64,000 bases of DNA from JAFGXF01 sp963732595 (GCA_963732595.1 CAVSZZ010000002.1:1054001-1118000); one strand, 5' to 3'; positions 1 through 9,378 are shown, counted from the stretch's first letter. Notes: generated by a model from the letters alone, not told the origin. Numbers and translations are program-made.

Positions 1-1
1 C

Positions 2-409
2 ATCGCCAACGACTTTTCGGCCGTAATCAGCACACGCATGTATCGTGAATTCTTCCTGGAGGGGGTAATGCGTGAGTGCCGGTTCCTGGACCACAGTGTT
101 TATCACCTTGATGGACCGGATGCAGTCAGGCACCTGGATGCCATTCTGGAAGTGGAGAAACTTGACGGAATCCATTTCATCCCTTCACCGATGGATGCGG
201 CATTCATGCGATGGACTGATGTTTATAAACGGATACAAGCAGCTGGAAAATGCCTGATCGTGAACTGCAATTTGGATGAAGTGGATGCTATTTCCCGCAC
301 GTTAAAACCAGAGGGGTTATTATTAAATGTTGGGAATGTATCCACAATTGAGGAGGCAAATGACTTACTTAAGTTATTAAGGTATTGGCCAACATCGATA
401 CCGATTTAG
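2..409 (+). CDS. URO-D-family protein, C-terminal part
   Basis: Only the last ~135 residues are in the window; the reading frame is open from base 2. The segment with SVYHLDGPDAVRHLDAIL, followed about 15 residues later by DGIHFIPSP, resembles the C-terminal part of uroporphyrinogen-decarboxylase (URO-D) fold proteins. In the methyltransferase-like branch of that family, a conserved H-x-D-G sits near the active site. Such proteins are either haem-pathway decarboxylases or corrinoid-linked methyltransferases; the HLDG wording favours the uncharacterised methyltransferase-like group, but the N-terminal half would be needed to decide. The stop codon TAG overlaps the stop of the convergent pdxT gene by four bases. 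Confidence 0.6.
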   Translation: MANDFSAVISTRMYREFFLEGVMRECRFLDHSVYHLDGPDAVRHLDAILEVEKLDGIHFIPSPMDAAFMRWTDVYKRIQAAGKCLIVNCNLDEVDAISRTLKPEGLLLNVGNVSTIEEANDLLKLLRYWPTSIPI

Positions 410-993
410 ACTTCCCCCGCAACCATCATGGAAAAATATTTGTGAAAACGGGCGTCCCCGGTCAATTCCGGGTGAAATGAAGTGGCCAGGAGTGTGCCTT
501 GCCTGGCGGCAACAATCCGGCCATCAGGCAAGTTTGCCAAAACTCGGGTATCACCAGAAACACTCTCGATAATCGGGGCTCTGATGAACACGGCGGGGAA
601 GGGAGGATTGACTTCATCAACAACAGCCAGGGCCGGGACATTAAGATCAGCCACAAAGCTATCCGCCTGCCGACCGAATGCGTTTCGAGCGATGACGATG
701 TCCATCAATGCAAGCAACGGTTGAGGGCGGTGTATTTCCCTGGCCAGTAATATTGCACCGGCACACGTCCCCCAGAGCGGCCTTGTCTTACCAAATGACC
801 TCAGGGCATCCACCAATCCATAGGTAACCGCCAGTTTGCCAATGGTGGTCGATTCCCCACCCGGGAGGATCAAGCCATCCAATCCCTCCAATTCCCCAGG
901 AAGGCGGACATCAATGGCCTCCACACCCATGCCTGTTAACATCTGGATGTGTTCAATGAAAGCCCCCTGGAGCGCCAGTACACCGATCTTCAT
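406..993 (-). CDS. pdxT: Pyridoxal 5'-phosphate synthase glutaminase subunit PdxT
   Basis: Glutamine amidotransferase subunit (SNO family) that releases ammonia from glutamine and channels it to PdxS for direct PLP synthesis. The 195 residues match the family length. Visible motifs are the N-terminal GVLALQGAF, the oxyanion strand GGEST (46-50), the nucleophile elbow GTCAGA with Cys77, and the catalytic His174 and Glu176 in FHPEL. It starts 21 bases after the pdxS stop on the same strand, so the two form an operon. The ATG start is preceded by a GGTAAGTTAATCGCGG leader without a strong ribosome site, compatible with coupling to pdxS. Confidence 0.96.
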   Translation of the reverse strand: MKIGVLALQGAFIEHIQMLTGMGVEAIDVRLPGELEGLDGLILPGGESTTIGKLAVTYGLVDALRSFGKTRPLWGTCAGAILLAREIHRPQPLLALMDIVIARNAFGRQADSFVADLNVPALAVVDEVNPPFPAVFIRAPIIESVSGDTRVLANLPDGRIVAARQGTLLATSFHPELTGDARFHKYFSMMVAGEV

Positions 994-1014
994 AAGGAAA
1001 TAACCGCGATTAAC

Positions 1015-1902
1015 TTACCAGCCTCGACCGGCGATCAAATCGTTTTCGGGAATCGAGGAGATCTGCCTGCCAACCATGGGTTCGCCCAGATTGCGACTAA
1101 CCTCGGCCAGGATCTTGGGATCGTTGTAGTGGGTGGTGGCCTTGACGATTGCGGCCGCACGCTTGGCGGGGTCACCGGATTTAAAGATACCCGATCCGAC
1201 GAAGACCCCATCCACACCCAACTGCATCATCAAAGCAGCATCTGCGGGAGTAGCAATACCACCGGCCGCAAAATTTACCACCGGCATGCGTCCAAGTTTA
1301 CGGGTTTCAATCGCAACCTCGTAGGGTGCGCCGATCTCCTTGCAGAAGGCCATTATCTCTTCTTCGGGAAGTGACGTCAGACGGCGGATATCGCCTAATA
1401 CGGTACGGGCATGCCTGACTGCTTCGACCACGTCGCCGGTTCCGGCCTCCCCTTTCGTACGGATCATGGCGGCGCCTTCACCCACCCGGCGCAAAGCCTC
1501 ACCCAGGTTACGGCAACCGCAAACAAAAGGCACTTTAAATTGGCGTTTGTCAATATGGTGGGATTCATCTGCGGGAGTGAGCACTTCGGACTCATCGATA
1601 TAGTCGACACCCAAAGCCTCCAATATCTGGGCTTCAACGAAGTGGCCGATACGACATTTAGCCATAACAGGGATACTGACCGCATCCATGATTTTAAGAA
1701 TTAATTCCGGGTCACTCATACGCGCAACGCCCCCAGAGGCGCGAATGTCAGCCGGTACTCGCTCGAGCGCCATGACCGCGCAAGCCCCTGCTTCCTCTGC
1801 AATCTTTGCATGCTCAACCGTGACCACATCCATGATTACCCCGCCCTTTAACATCTGGGCGAGGCCCTTGTTTACTGTAATCGTACTTGTTTTCTGATCC
1901 AT
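1015..1902 (-). CDS. pdxS: Pyridoxal 5'-phosphate synthase lyase subunit PdxS
   Basis: Synthase subunit of the deoxyxylulose-independent vitamin B6 pathway; it condenses ribose 5-phosphate, glyceraldehyde 3-phosphate and ammonia to PLP in a dodecamer decorated by PdxT. The 295 residues show the full TIM-barrel protein. Asp25 lies in MDVV, the Schiff-base Lys82 in MAKCRIGHF, the second active-site Lys150 precedes GEAGTGD (151-157), and the phosphate-binding glycine motifs FAAGGIATPADAA and GVFVGSGIF follow. The ATG has a strong AAGGAG ribosome site about 9 bases upstream. First gene of a pdxS-pdxT operon; both subunits are intact, so PLP can be made de novo. Confidence 0.98.
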   Translation of the reverse strand: MDQKTSTITVNKGLAQMLKGGVIMDVVTVEHAKIAEEAGACAVMALERVPADIRASGGVARMSDPELILKIMDAVSIPVMAKCRIGHFVEAQILEALGVDYIDESEVLTPADESHHIDKRQFKVPFVCGCRNLGEALRRVGEGAAMIRTKGEAGTGDVVEAVRHARTVLGDIRRLTSLPEEEIMAFCKEIGAPYEVAIETRKLGRMPVVNFAAGGIATPADAALMMQLGVDGVFVGSGIFKSGDPAKRAAAIVKATTHYNDPKILAEVSRNLGEPMVGRQISSIPENDLIAGRGW

Positions 1903-1970
1903 TCCTGCCTTACTCCTTCTTTACCTTCGCCTGAATTTTATCACTGTTAACTTGGTTGATTTTGTTAATC

Positions 1971-1998
1971 AAAAGAACCCGGATTGACTCGGGTTCTT
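1971..1998 (-). terminator. Rho-independent terminator after the tRNA-Ser genes
   Basis: A 9-bp perfect stem (AAGAACCCG with CGGGTTCTT) with an 8-base loop is followed on the minus strand by TTTTGATT. It lies 7 bases past the 3' end of tRNA-Ser(GCT) and before pdxS on the same strand, so it should end the tRNA transcript and insulate pdxST. Confidence 0.7.
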
Positions 1999-2004
1999 GT
2001 GCAG

Positions 2005-2099
2005 TGGCGGGGAGGGCGGGATTCGAACCCGCGGTCGAGGCTTTACACCCCGACAACCACTTAGCAGGCGGCCCCATTCAACCACTCTGGCACCTCCCC
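2005..2099 (-). tRNA. tRNA-Ser(GCT)
   Basis: Class II tRNA with a long variable arm. On the minus strand the acceptor GGGGAGG (from 2099) pairs with CCTCCCC, the anticodon loop is CTGCTAA giving anticodon GCT (serine, AGY codons), and the T-arm contains GGTTCGAATCC. The discriminator is G, and a CCA end is encoded (2007-2005). Confidence 0.95.
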
Positions 2100-2127
2100 G
2101 TATTCATTTATCAAAGATCATTCTTCA

Positions 2128-2213
<86 letters not shown>

Positions 2214-2330
2214 TCGGGGCGGATTGATCCCTCCCGAACGCTGGCGATTGTATCATGAATCAATCCCTCAAACAAGCATGCCCCTGGGGATTGATATAAT
2301 CAAATCACCCTTGGAACCTGGAGATGTACA

Positions 2331-3203
2331 GTGCATGCAAGAAGAGCCTTGTTATACGTACCCGGAGATGACCGGCATAAATCCGAAAAAGCTGTCAATC
2401 TGAACGCAGACTGCATCTGCCTGGATCTTGAGGATGGTGTGGCGGTCAACCACAAAGAGATTGCTAGAAAAGAGGTCGTGAAATCTCTGGCGGAGCTTGA
2501 TTTTCAAAGAACAGAACGATTAGTGCGGGTGAACTCACTTTCCTCTGGTTTATGCTCACAAGATCTGGAGGCGATTCTGCCGGGTAGGCCGGATGGTATA
2601 TACCTGCCGAAAGTCACCACATCGGATGATGTTCATTGGATCAATGATCAAATATCGATATTTGAGGCGCTGGAAGGGATTCAACCAGGTGGAATAACAC
2701 TTGTCGTTGGGATAGAATCTGCTTTGGCTATATTAAATTTATCGGAGATCTGCCGTGCTTCAACCAGGATCTCAGGGTTGGTCTTCGGGGCCGAGGATTA
2801 CATCGCTGACATCGGGGGCGTACGGACAGCTCAAGGGGAAGCCATTTATTATGCACGCTGTGCTTTAGTAAACAATGCAGCTGCATTTGATCTGCAAGCC
2901 ATCGATATGGTTTGCACGGATTACATGGATGAGAAACGATTACTTGAGGAGTGCCAATCCGGTGTGACACTCGGCTTTTCGGGTAAACAGGTCATTCATC
3001 CCGCGCAGGTGGCTCCGGTCCAACAGGCCTTTTCACCGGGTGCGGCCGCTGTGGAGCAGGCCATGCGCATTGTCCGAGCTTATCATGACCATATTGCACG
3101 CGGTATTGGAGCATTCACTTTGGATGGGAAGATGGTGGACCTGCCGGTGGTCAAAGCGGCTGAGCGTCTGTTATCCCGGGCAAAAAATCTAAAGGTAGAC
3201 TGA
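2331..3203 (+). CDS. HpcH/HpaI aldolase / CitE-like CoA-ester lyase
   Basis: A 290-residue TIM-barrel protein of the citrate lyase beta / malyl-CoA lyase superfamily. Seen: the N-terminal RRALLYVPGDD, the acidic magnesium-site region ICLDLEDGV followed by R(K)EVVKSL, the substrate arginine segment LVRVNSL, GIESALAI, GAEDYIADIG, and the C-terminal SGKQVIHPAQV that lends residues to the CoA site. In the family these enzymes cleave or form malyl-, citramalyl- or methylmalyl-CoA, or act as thioesterases; the exact substrate cannot be read here. No citrate lyase alpha or gamma genes are adjacent, which argues against a citrate lyase subunit. The GTG start is preceded by GGAG (2320-2323). It is followed 7 bases later by maf. 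Confidence 0.85.
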   Translation: MHARRALLYVPGDDRHKSEKAVNLNADCICLDLEDGVAVNHKEIARKEVVKSLAELDFQRTERLVRVNSLSSGLCSQDLEAILPGRPDGIYLPKVTTSDDVHWINDQISIFEALEGIQPGGITLVVGIESALAILNLSEICRASTRISGLVFGAEDYIADIGGVRTAQGEAIYYARCALVNNAAAFDLQAIDMVCTDYMDEKRLLEECQSGVTLGFSGKQVIHPAQVAPVQQAFSPGAAAVEQAMRIVRAYHDHIARGIGAFTLDGKMVDLPVVKAAERLLSRAKNLKVD

Positions 3204-3210
3204 TCAGATC

Positions 3211-3870
3211 ATGGCACAAATCCTCCTGGCATCCAATTCTGCCCGACGGCGGCAATTGATTAAATTGACCGGATGGAACATTGTCCATGCTTCGGCAGAT
3301 ATTGATGAGCGCCGCCAGCCGGGTGAGCCGGCTCGTGAATATGTGACACGATTGGCTGGGGAAAAAGCTCATAAAATGCTTAACCAAACCAGGGCGGACT
3401 ATATCCTGGCGGCCGACACCATTGTCGTGGATGGCGAGACCATTTTTGGCAAACCGGTTGACTCCGAAGATGCACTGGCGATCCTAACTGCCTTGCGGGG
3501 TCACACTCACCAGGTTATGACTGCCATCACCCTCATAACCACCTCTGATGTGAAGGTGGTTGAAGACCTGTGTGTTTCTGAAGTGCCAATGCGCCATTAC
3601 TCCAAAGAGGAGCTGGAAGCATATATTCGCACAAAAGACCCAATGGATAAAGCAGGCGCTTACGCCATTCAAAATCGCAAGTTTCATCCGGTTGATGTGT
3701 TCAGCGGTTGCTTTGCCAGTGTCATGGGGATGCCACTTTGCCATTTGGCGCGGATTGCCTTGAGGTGTGGATTGACTACCCTGGAGGATCTGCCAAAATG
3801 CTGTCAGGAGACCTTGGGCTACCAATGTACCATCCATGAGGCTGTTCGTCGCGGTGATATAATTGGATGA
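3211..3870 (+). CDS. maf: Maf family nucleoside triphosphate pyrophosphatase
   Basis: House-cleaning pyrophosphatase that hydrolyses non-canonical or excess nucleoside triphosphates (dTTP/UTP or modified bases) to monophosphates. Seen: the N-terminal LLASNSARRRQL signature, DYILAADTIVVDG with the catalytic aspartate, the KP.D..DA...L..L.G segment, and MDKAGAYAIQ. At 219 residues it carries about 20 more C-terminal residues than usual, including a CC pair of unknown role. It follows the CitE-like gene by 7 bases and precedes the penicillin-binding protein gene by 24 bases, so the three are probably co-transcribed. Confidence 0.92.
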   Translation: MAQILLASNSARRRQLIKLTGWNIVHASADIDERRQPGEPAREYVTRLAGEKAHKMLNQTRADYILAADTIVVDGETIFGKPVDSEDALAILTALRGHTHQVMTAITLITTSDVKVVEDLCVSEVPMRHYSKEELEAYIRTKDPMDKAGAYAIQNRKFHPVDVFSGCFASVMGMPLCHLARIALRCGLTTLEDLPKCCQETLGYQCTIHEAVRRGDIIG

Positions 3871-3894
3871 CCCATACCCCTTTTTGAAAAACAA

Positions 3895-6069
3895 ATGAAA
3901 AAAACATTTCTATCGCTAACCATATTTGTATTTCTTATGACTGCCTGTAATGGCAATGGCATTACTGGAACCTTGCCACCGCCTCCGGTCACGGTTATCT
4001 CAGTTCCCGACCCCCAGGTCGTTGCTGAAAACTACCTGAAATACTGGCAGGATGACAATTACTCTGGCATGTATGCCCTATTAACCGGGATAAGCCAGGA
4101 TGCCATTACCCCCGAAGACTTCGAAAAGATCTACACAGATGCTGCTTTCAACCTGACTTTACGAAATCTTGACTTTGCTGTCACTTCAATCTTGAAGAAC
4201 ACCGGATCGGCTTCAGTTCAGTACATAGTGGATTTCCACACAAACTTGTTAGGTGAGATCCAGCGGGAAATGATCATGTACCTGAGCGTGGAAAACAATA
4301 CCTGGCGTGTTCAGTGGGATCAAGCCTTGATCCTGCCAGAACTGCATGGTGGCAACCACTTATCGATCACCTATGACATACCTGCGCGCGGAAATATTTA
4401 TGACATTAATGGCAACCCACTGGCTGCGCAAACAGTTGCCTACTCAGTCGGGGTCATGCCTGATCAAATCATTCCAGACCAGGAGAATGCCCTGTTGGAT
4501 CAGCTATATAAACTCATCGGAATCAGCACAGAGAACCTGCGCACGATGATCAATGAATCCAATAAGGCGTATGTTGCCATCGGTGAAGCGACCAAGGAGG
4601 ATGTTGACAGTCGTTCCGCGTTGATTGAATTCGGAGGTGTGGTGCTGCGCGAATTCACCTCACGTTATTATTATGATGGCGGTATCGCCCCCCAATCGAT
4701 AGGCTATGTCCTATCAATCCCCGAGGAGGATATCGAGCAGTACCGCCGCAATGGCTATCAGGGCAGTGAAAAGATCGGCATGGATGGTATCGAGCGCTGG
4801 GGTGAACCCTACCTTGCGGGAGAACACGGCGCCACACTTTACGTGATGGATTCCAACGGGCAACCGGTCACAAAGATCGCCGAAAAAGCACCCGTTTCAT
4901 CACAATCAGTATTCACAACGATCGACAGCGACCTGCAGTTCAAGATTCAGCAGTCATTCGGCAACTACCGCGGTGCAGCGGTTGTCATGGAACGTAATAC
5001 CGGAAAGATCCTGGCGATCGTCTCTGCCCCCGGTTTCGATCAAAACCTTTTCGAGCCAAACAACTATAACAACGGTTTGCTGGGAGAAGTCTTGAATGAC
5101 CCGGAATTGCCCATGTTTAACCGTGCGACCCAGGGCGGGTACCCCTTGGGTTCGGTATTCAAGATCATCACCATGTCAGCAGCTCTGGAGAGTGAAGCCT
5201 TTACTGTAGATTCCGAGTATGATTGCCAGTATTATTTTACAGAGCTCCCAGGATTTGTGGGTGAAGATTGGACACTGGCCAAAGAATATCCACCGAGCGG
5301 AAAGCTTGATCTCCAGGAGGGCCTGATGCGCTCCTGTAACCCTTACTTTTATCATATCGGTTTGTATTTATATGAGTTTCTTGGGTACACCGGGGATGTG
5401 GCTGATATGGCCCGCGGTTTTGGTCTGGGTTCACCCACTGGAATCGTTGAATTAACGGAGGATCCCGGTTCCATTCCTGATGCCACAACTGCTAATGATG
5501 CTGTCCAGATGGCCATTGGGCAGGGTGCGATGCTGGTGACGCCTTTGCAGGTGGCGCGTTTTGTTGCTGCCGTTGGCAATGGTGGAACTTTATATCGACC
5601 CCAAATGATCGAGCGCATTACAAAGGTGGATGGGAACGACAGCTTTGTTTTCACACCAGAGGCACAGGGGACACTGCCACTCAAGCCGGAAACGCTGGCA
5701 GCGGTGCAGGAAGCCATGCAAATGGTCGTCTACAATACCCGCGGGACAGCCTATTATGTTCTGGCCAACCTGCCTTATAAAGTGGCCGGTAAAACCGGTA
5801 CGGCTACCACACCCACAGGCGGTGGCAATTCACATGCCTGGTTTGCAGGCTATACGGATGAAAATCGTGAAAACCAACCGGATATTGCAATTGCCATCAT
5901 CCTGGAGAATGCCGGGGAGGGCTCGGAAATGGCTGCGCCGCTCTTCCGTCGTATTGTGCAGCTATATTTCTCCGACAATAAAAACCCCGGTAGATCCATG
6001 CCATGGGAAGCCAGTCCTTACACGATCGCATCTCCCACTCCATTGGTTACCGATACCCTGGAGCCATAA
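3895..6069 (+). CDS. Lipid-anchored penicillin-binding protein (class B transpeptidase)
   Basis: Peptidoglycan D,D-transpeptidase acting outside the membrane. The first 18 residues form a lipoprotein signal with lipobox LMTAC (Cys18), so it is anchored by lipid rather than by the usual transmembrane helix. Then come an NTF2-like MecA_N-type domain (about 40-145), a dimerisation domain starting at YDIPARGNIYDINGNPLA, and the transpeptidase domain with all three motifs: S420-V-F-K423, S480-C-N482 and K633-T-G635. At 724 residues it is MecA-like in architecture, which in other bacteria gives low beta-lactam affinity; resistance here is only inference. It sits upstream of rsgA by 12 bases. Confidence 0.92.
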   Translation: MKKTFLSLTIFVFLMTACNGNGITGTLPPPPVTVISVPDPQVVAENYLKYWQDDNYSGMYALLTGISQDAITPEDFEKIYTDAAFNLTLRNLDFAVTSILKNTGSASVQYIVDFHTNLLGEIQREMIMYLSVENNTWRVQWDQALILPELHGGNHLSITYDIPARGNIYDINGNPLAAQTVAYSVGVMPDQIIPDQENALLDQLYKLIGISTENLRTMINESNKAYVAIGEATKEDVDSRSALIEFGGVVLREFTSRYYYDGGIAPQSIGYVLSIPEEDIEQYRRNGYQGSEKIGMDGIERWGEPYLAGEHGATLYVMDSNGQPVTKIAEKAPVSSQSVFTTIDSDLQFKIQQSFGNYRGAAVVMERNTGKILAIVSAPGFDQNLFEPNNYNNGLLGEVLNDPELPMFNRATQGGYPLGSVFKIITMSAALESEAFTVDSEYDCQYYFTELPGFVGEDWTLAKEYPPSGKLDLQEGLMRSCNPYFYHIGLYLYEFLGYTGDVADMARGFGLGSPTGIVELTEDPGSIPDATTANDAVQMAIGQGAMLVTPLQVARFVAAVGNGGTLYRPQMIERITKVDGNDSFVFTPEAQGTLPLKPETLAAVQEAMQMVVYNTRGTAYYVLANLPYKVAGKTGTATTPTGGGNSHAWFAGYTDENRENQPDIAIAIILENAGEGSEMAAPLFRRIVQLYFSDNKNPGRSMPWEASPYTIASPTPLVTDTLEP

Positions 6070-6081
6070 CCTATTACATCC

Positions 6082-6993
6082 ATGTCAAGTATCCCGGGGC
6101 TGGTGCTGAAGTCGCAATCCGGATTCTTCCAGGTCAAAACGGGGACTGATGTGGTCGTCTGCGGTTTGCGGGGTAAATTAAAGAGGGGGGCTCATCATGG
6201 TGATCTGGTTGCCATTGGTGACCGTGTACTTGTCAGCCTAATAACTTCCAAAGAGGGTGTGATCGAGGCGATCGAACCACGCCGGTGTGCTATCTCACGA
6301 TTGGACCCAAGACCCCAGGGGATCTATGAGCAAGTGATGCTGGCAAACCCTGACCAATTGCTGGCAGTCTTCGCCTGCGCACAACCCGAACCACATCGAC
6401 GGATGCTAGACCGGTTCCTGGTCATCGCAGAACATCAGGGAATACCCGCGGTCATCATCGCCAATAAATGTGATCTGATTACCAGAGATGAGGCTGAAAA
6501 CCTGTTTGGTTTGTACCGCCCGATCGGATATCACGTGATCTATACCTCAGCCAGAACGGGGGAGGGCGTGGAGGAAGTCCGGCACCTTCTCAGCAATAAA
6601 ATATCCGCATTAACCGGACCTTCGGGTGTTGGGAAGTCAAGCCTGGTAAGCTGCATTCAACCAGATCTCAACCTGCGTTCGGCGGAAATCTCGGGAGCAA
6701 CTGGCAAAGGACGCCATACTACAGAAGTACGTGAACTCCATCCTCTAGAAGGTGGCGGTTTTGTGGCAGATATGCCAGGATTAAGAGCTCTGGCGCTTTG
6801 GGATCTACAACCGGAGGAGCTGGATGGATATTTTCCGGAAATCAGAGATCTGGTGAATACCTGTCAGTATAACAACTGCTCCCATCGGAAAGAACCGGGG
6901 TGTTCCATCCGGCGTGCGGTAGAAGATGGCAGGGTCCATCCGGAAAGATACCGTTCGTACCTGGCAATGCGATTCGGAGATATGGAAGTGTAA
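6082..6993 (+). CDS. rsgA: Small ribosomal subunit biogenesis GTPase RsgA
   Basis: Late 30S maturation GTPase that checks the decoding centre and releases RbfA. The G motifs are in the circularly permuted order of the family: G4 NKCD near residue 127, then G1 GPSGVGKSS near 179, then G3 DMPGLR. An N-terminal OB-fold (about 1-70) precedes them, and the C-terminal zinc knuckle appears as C-QYNN-C-S-H-RKEPG-C. The 303 residues match the family. Twelve bases separate it from the upstream penicillin-binding protein gene. Confidence 0.96.
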   Translation: MSSIPGLVLKSQSGFFQVKTGTDVVVCGLRGKLKRGAHHGDLVAIGDRVLVSLITSKEGVIEAIEPRRCAISRLDPRPQGIYEQVMLANPDQLLAVFACAQPEPHRRMLDRFLVIAEHQGIPAVIIANKCDLITRDEAENLFGLYRPIGYHVIYTSARTGEGVEEVRHLLSNKISALTGPSGVGKSSLVSCIQPDLNLRSAEISGATGKGRHTTEVRELHPLEGGGFVADMPGLRALALWDLQPEELDGYFPEIRDLVNTCQYNNCSHRKEPGCSIRRAVEDGRVHPERYRSYLAMRFGDMEV

Positions 6994-7003
6994 TGGATTA
7001 TCT

Positions 7004-7032
7004 TTGACACGATTGGATTCTTCCATTAGAAT
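7004..7032 (+). promoter_or_regulatory. Sigma-70 promoter for the peptide-transporter ATPases
   Basis: Exact -35 TTGACA (7004-7009), a 17-base spacer and -10 TAGAAT (7027-7032). It lies just after the rsgA stop and about 85 bases before the ATPase start at 7117, giving the two ATPase genes their own transcript. Confidence 0.7.
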
Positions 7033-7116
7033 AAGGAGCGCAAAATTTTTGATATGTTTAAACAAAAATATCGATCAGTTCATTACCAAACCCTAAACTG
7101 AACCAGGACAAAAAAT

Positions 7117-8106
7117 ATGCCAGAGATATTAAATGTTACGGGTCTCGAAACACAATTTGTCACTCACGATGGTGTGGTCCACGCTGTCAACGGCGTTGAT
7201 TTTAAACTAAGCGAAGGAGAGACACTGGGCCTGGTCGGCGAGAGTGGTTGTGGCAAGTCGGTCACCATGATGTCCATCCTGAGACTGATACCAACCCCTC
7301 CGGGAAAAGTGGTGGCTGGTACGGCCATGTTCCAGGGAAAAGACCTGATCACGATGGGCGACGAGGAATTAAGACATATTCGCGGCTCGCAGATCAGCAT
7401 GATTTTCCAGGACCCGATGACTTACTTTAACCCGGTAATATCCATGGGGAAACAGGTCGCTGAGCCGTTGGCAATCCACCTCGGGGTTACCAAGAAGGAA
7501 GCCGAAGAACGTGTAGTCGAATTATTAAACCTGGTTGGGATTCCAAATCCACGCGAAAGATACAAGGATTACCCCCACCAATTTTCCGGTGGCATGCGCC
7601 AGCGCGCCATGATTGCCATGGCTCTGACTTGTTCACCGCAGATATTGATCGCTGATGAACCGACGACAGCGTTGGATGTCACCATTCAGGCGCAGATCGT
7701 CGAGTTGGTCAAAGAGTTGCGCGATAAACTGGGTATGGCAATTATCTGGATCACACATGATCTCGGAATCGTTGCCGGACTGGCGGATCGGGTTTCGGTC
7801 ATGTACGGTGGATATATTATTGAGGAAGCACCGGTCAAGGCTCTTTACGTGGAACCCAAGCATCCGTATACGATCGGTCTACTGGGAAGTCTACCCAGTC
7901 TTTCAAGATCTCGAAGGGAGCGCCTGGTTTCTATCGATGGTATTCCCCCCGTCCTGTTCCGAAAAGCCACCGCCTGTCCCTTCGCACCGCGATGTGCGTA
8001 TCGGGTGGAACGCTGCTTAAATGAAAATCCTAGTTTACAAGAGGTCGGATTGAATCACATGGCTGCCTGCTGGGTGGATGCAGAAACGAGGAAGGAACGC
8101 TCATGA
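7117..8106 (+). CDS. Peptide/nickel ABC transporter ATPase (DppD/OppD type)
   Basis: Cytoplasmic ATPase that powers oligopeptide or dipeptide import with the partner ATPase encoded next to it. Seen: Walker A GESGCGKS (about 45-52), Q-loop IFQDPMTYFNP, signature FSGGMRQR, Walker B ILIADEPTTALD, the switch histidine in WITHDLG, and the C-terminal oligopeptide-transporter domain with cysteines in CPFAPRCAYRVERC. In DppD homologues that C-terminal region can hold an Fe-S cluster. The 329 residues match the family. Its stop overlaps the next ATPase start by four bases (ATGA). The permeases lie 1 kb away on the opposite strand. Confidence 0.93.
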   Translation: MPEILNVTGLETQFVTHDGVVHAVNGVDFKLSEGETLGLVGESGCGKSVTMMSILRLIPTPPGKVVAGTAMFQGKDLITMGDEELRHIRGSQISMIFQDPMTYFNPVISMGKQVAEPLAIHLGVTKKEAEERVVELLNLVGIPNPRERYKDYPHQFSGGMRQRAMIAMALTCSPQILIADEPTTALDVTIQAQIVELVKELRDKLGMAIIWITHDLGIVAGLADRVSVMYGGYIIEEAPVKALYVEPKHPYTIGLLGSLPSLSRSRRERLVSIDGIPPVLFRKATACPFAPRCAYRVERCLNENPSLQEVGLNHMAACWVDAETRKERS

Positions 8107-9119
8107 ACAACAACGAAGTCCTATTATCTGTTGAAAACCTGGTCATGCACTTTCCAATCCGGCGAGGTGTATTCCAAAATATCGTCGGATATGTCCATGC
8201 GGTCGATGGTATCAGCTTTGATATCCGACGTGGTGAAACACTGGGATTGGTAGGAGAGTCCGGTTGTGGCAAATCCACCACGGGCCGCGCCATTTTGCAA
8301 CTTTACAAACCGACTGATGGAAAGGTAACCTTCAAAGGACAGAACCTGGTCGAAATGCGTGGAGAAAAATTGCGCAAGATGCGCCGCCATATGCAAATGA
8401 TCTTCCAGGACCCTTACGCCAGCTTGAACCCACGCATGAGTGTGGAACAGATCATCGGCGAGCCGATCTATATTCATAATATCCTGAAGGGAGCGGATGT
8501 ACGCAACCGTGTCAAGGAACTGCTTCAACTGGTCCGGTTAAATCCATCCTATATCGACCGTTATCCGCATGAGTTTTCTGGAGGGCAGCGGCAGCGCATC
8601 GGTGTAGCACGCGCATTGGCACTACAGCCGGAGTTAATTGTTTGCGATGAGCCCATATCCGCCCTGGATGTATCCGTTCAGGCACAGGTGGTCAACCTGC
8701 TGGAAGACCTTCAAAAGGAAATGAACCTGACTTACCTGTTCATTGCACATGACTTGTCGATGGTCCGACATATCAGCGACCGTGTGGCGGTAATGTACCT
8801 GGGCGTCATGGCAGAGCTGGCCGATCGAGAAGAACTGTATAGTAATCCATTGCATCCTTACACGATTGCGCTTTTATCAGCGGTACCGATTCCGTCCCCA
8901 GTGATCGAAGCCAAGCGAAAGCGGATCATCCTGAAGGGGGATGTGCCATCACCGGTTAATCCGCCATCGGGCTGTCGCTTCCATACCCGTTGTCCTTTGG
9001 CGGAAGCTATCTGTACAGAAAAGAGGCCGGAGTGGCGCGAGGTACGCCCGGATCACTTTGTTGCCTGTCATCTTGTGCAAGCAGAGGGAGTGGGAAAGGC
9101 GAAAGCATCGGTAGTGTGA
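8103..9119 (+). CDS. Peptide/nickel ABC transporter ATPase (DppF/OppF type)
   Basis: Second ATPase of the peptide importer, pairing with the DppD-type subunit whose stop it overlaps by ATGA. Seen: Walker A GESGCGKST, Q-loop IFQDPYASLNPRMS (typical of DppF/OppF), signature FSGGQRQR, Walker B LIVCDEPISALD, H-loop FIAHDLS, and the C-terminal cysteine region CRFHTRCPLAEAIC. 338 residues, full length. A hairpin terminator follows 42 bases after the stop, facing the convergent permease genes. Confidence 0.93.
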   Translation: MNNNEVLLSVENLVMHFPIRRGVFQNIVGYVHAVDGISFDIRRGETLGLVGESGCGKSTTGRAILQLYKPTDGKVTFKGQNLVEMRGEKLRKMRRHMQMIFQDPYASLNPRMSVEQIIGEPIYIHNILKGADVRNRVKELLQLVRLNPSYIDRYPHEFSGGQRQRIGVARALALQPELIVCDEPISALDVSVQAQVVNLLEDLQKEMNLTYLFIAHDLSMVRHISDRVAVMYLGVMAELADREELYSNPLHPYTIALLSAVPIPSPVIEAKRKRIILKGDVPSPVNPPSGCRFHTRCPLAEAICTEKRPEWREVRPDHFVACHLVQAEGVGKAKASVV

Positions 9120-9160
9120 CGAGCATTTGAAGGCTCGGTTTACTGACTTGATATAAAAAT

Positions 9161-9189
9161 CCCGGCAGGATATTTCGCCGGGTTTTTTT
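9161..9189. terminator. Intrinsic terminator between the converging ATPase and permease operons
   Basis: A 6-bp GC stem (CCCGGC/GCCGGG, 9161-9182) with a 10-base loop is followed by seven T (9183-9189) and preceded by AAAAAT, so it can work best on the plus strand and weakly on the minus strand. From here to 9379 no further gene is visible. Confidence 0.75.
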
Positions 9190-9378
9190 ATATCAAATGC
9201 GTTACTATGGGTCTCTACACGATACCAAGCACAATTAAATGAAGAAGACTAATAGGATAATCCAATGTTGTTTATTACGGATAAGGATACATATTTCTCG
9301 CATGCTTCATATCATGAAAAGAACTGGCGGATATCCGCCAGTTCTTAATCTACCAAAGAAATCCCAATCAGATTTGAT

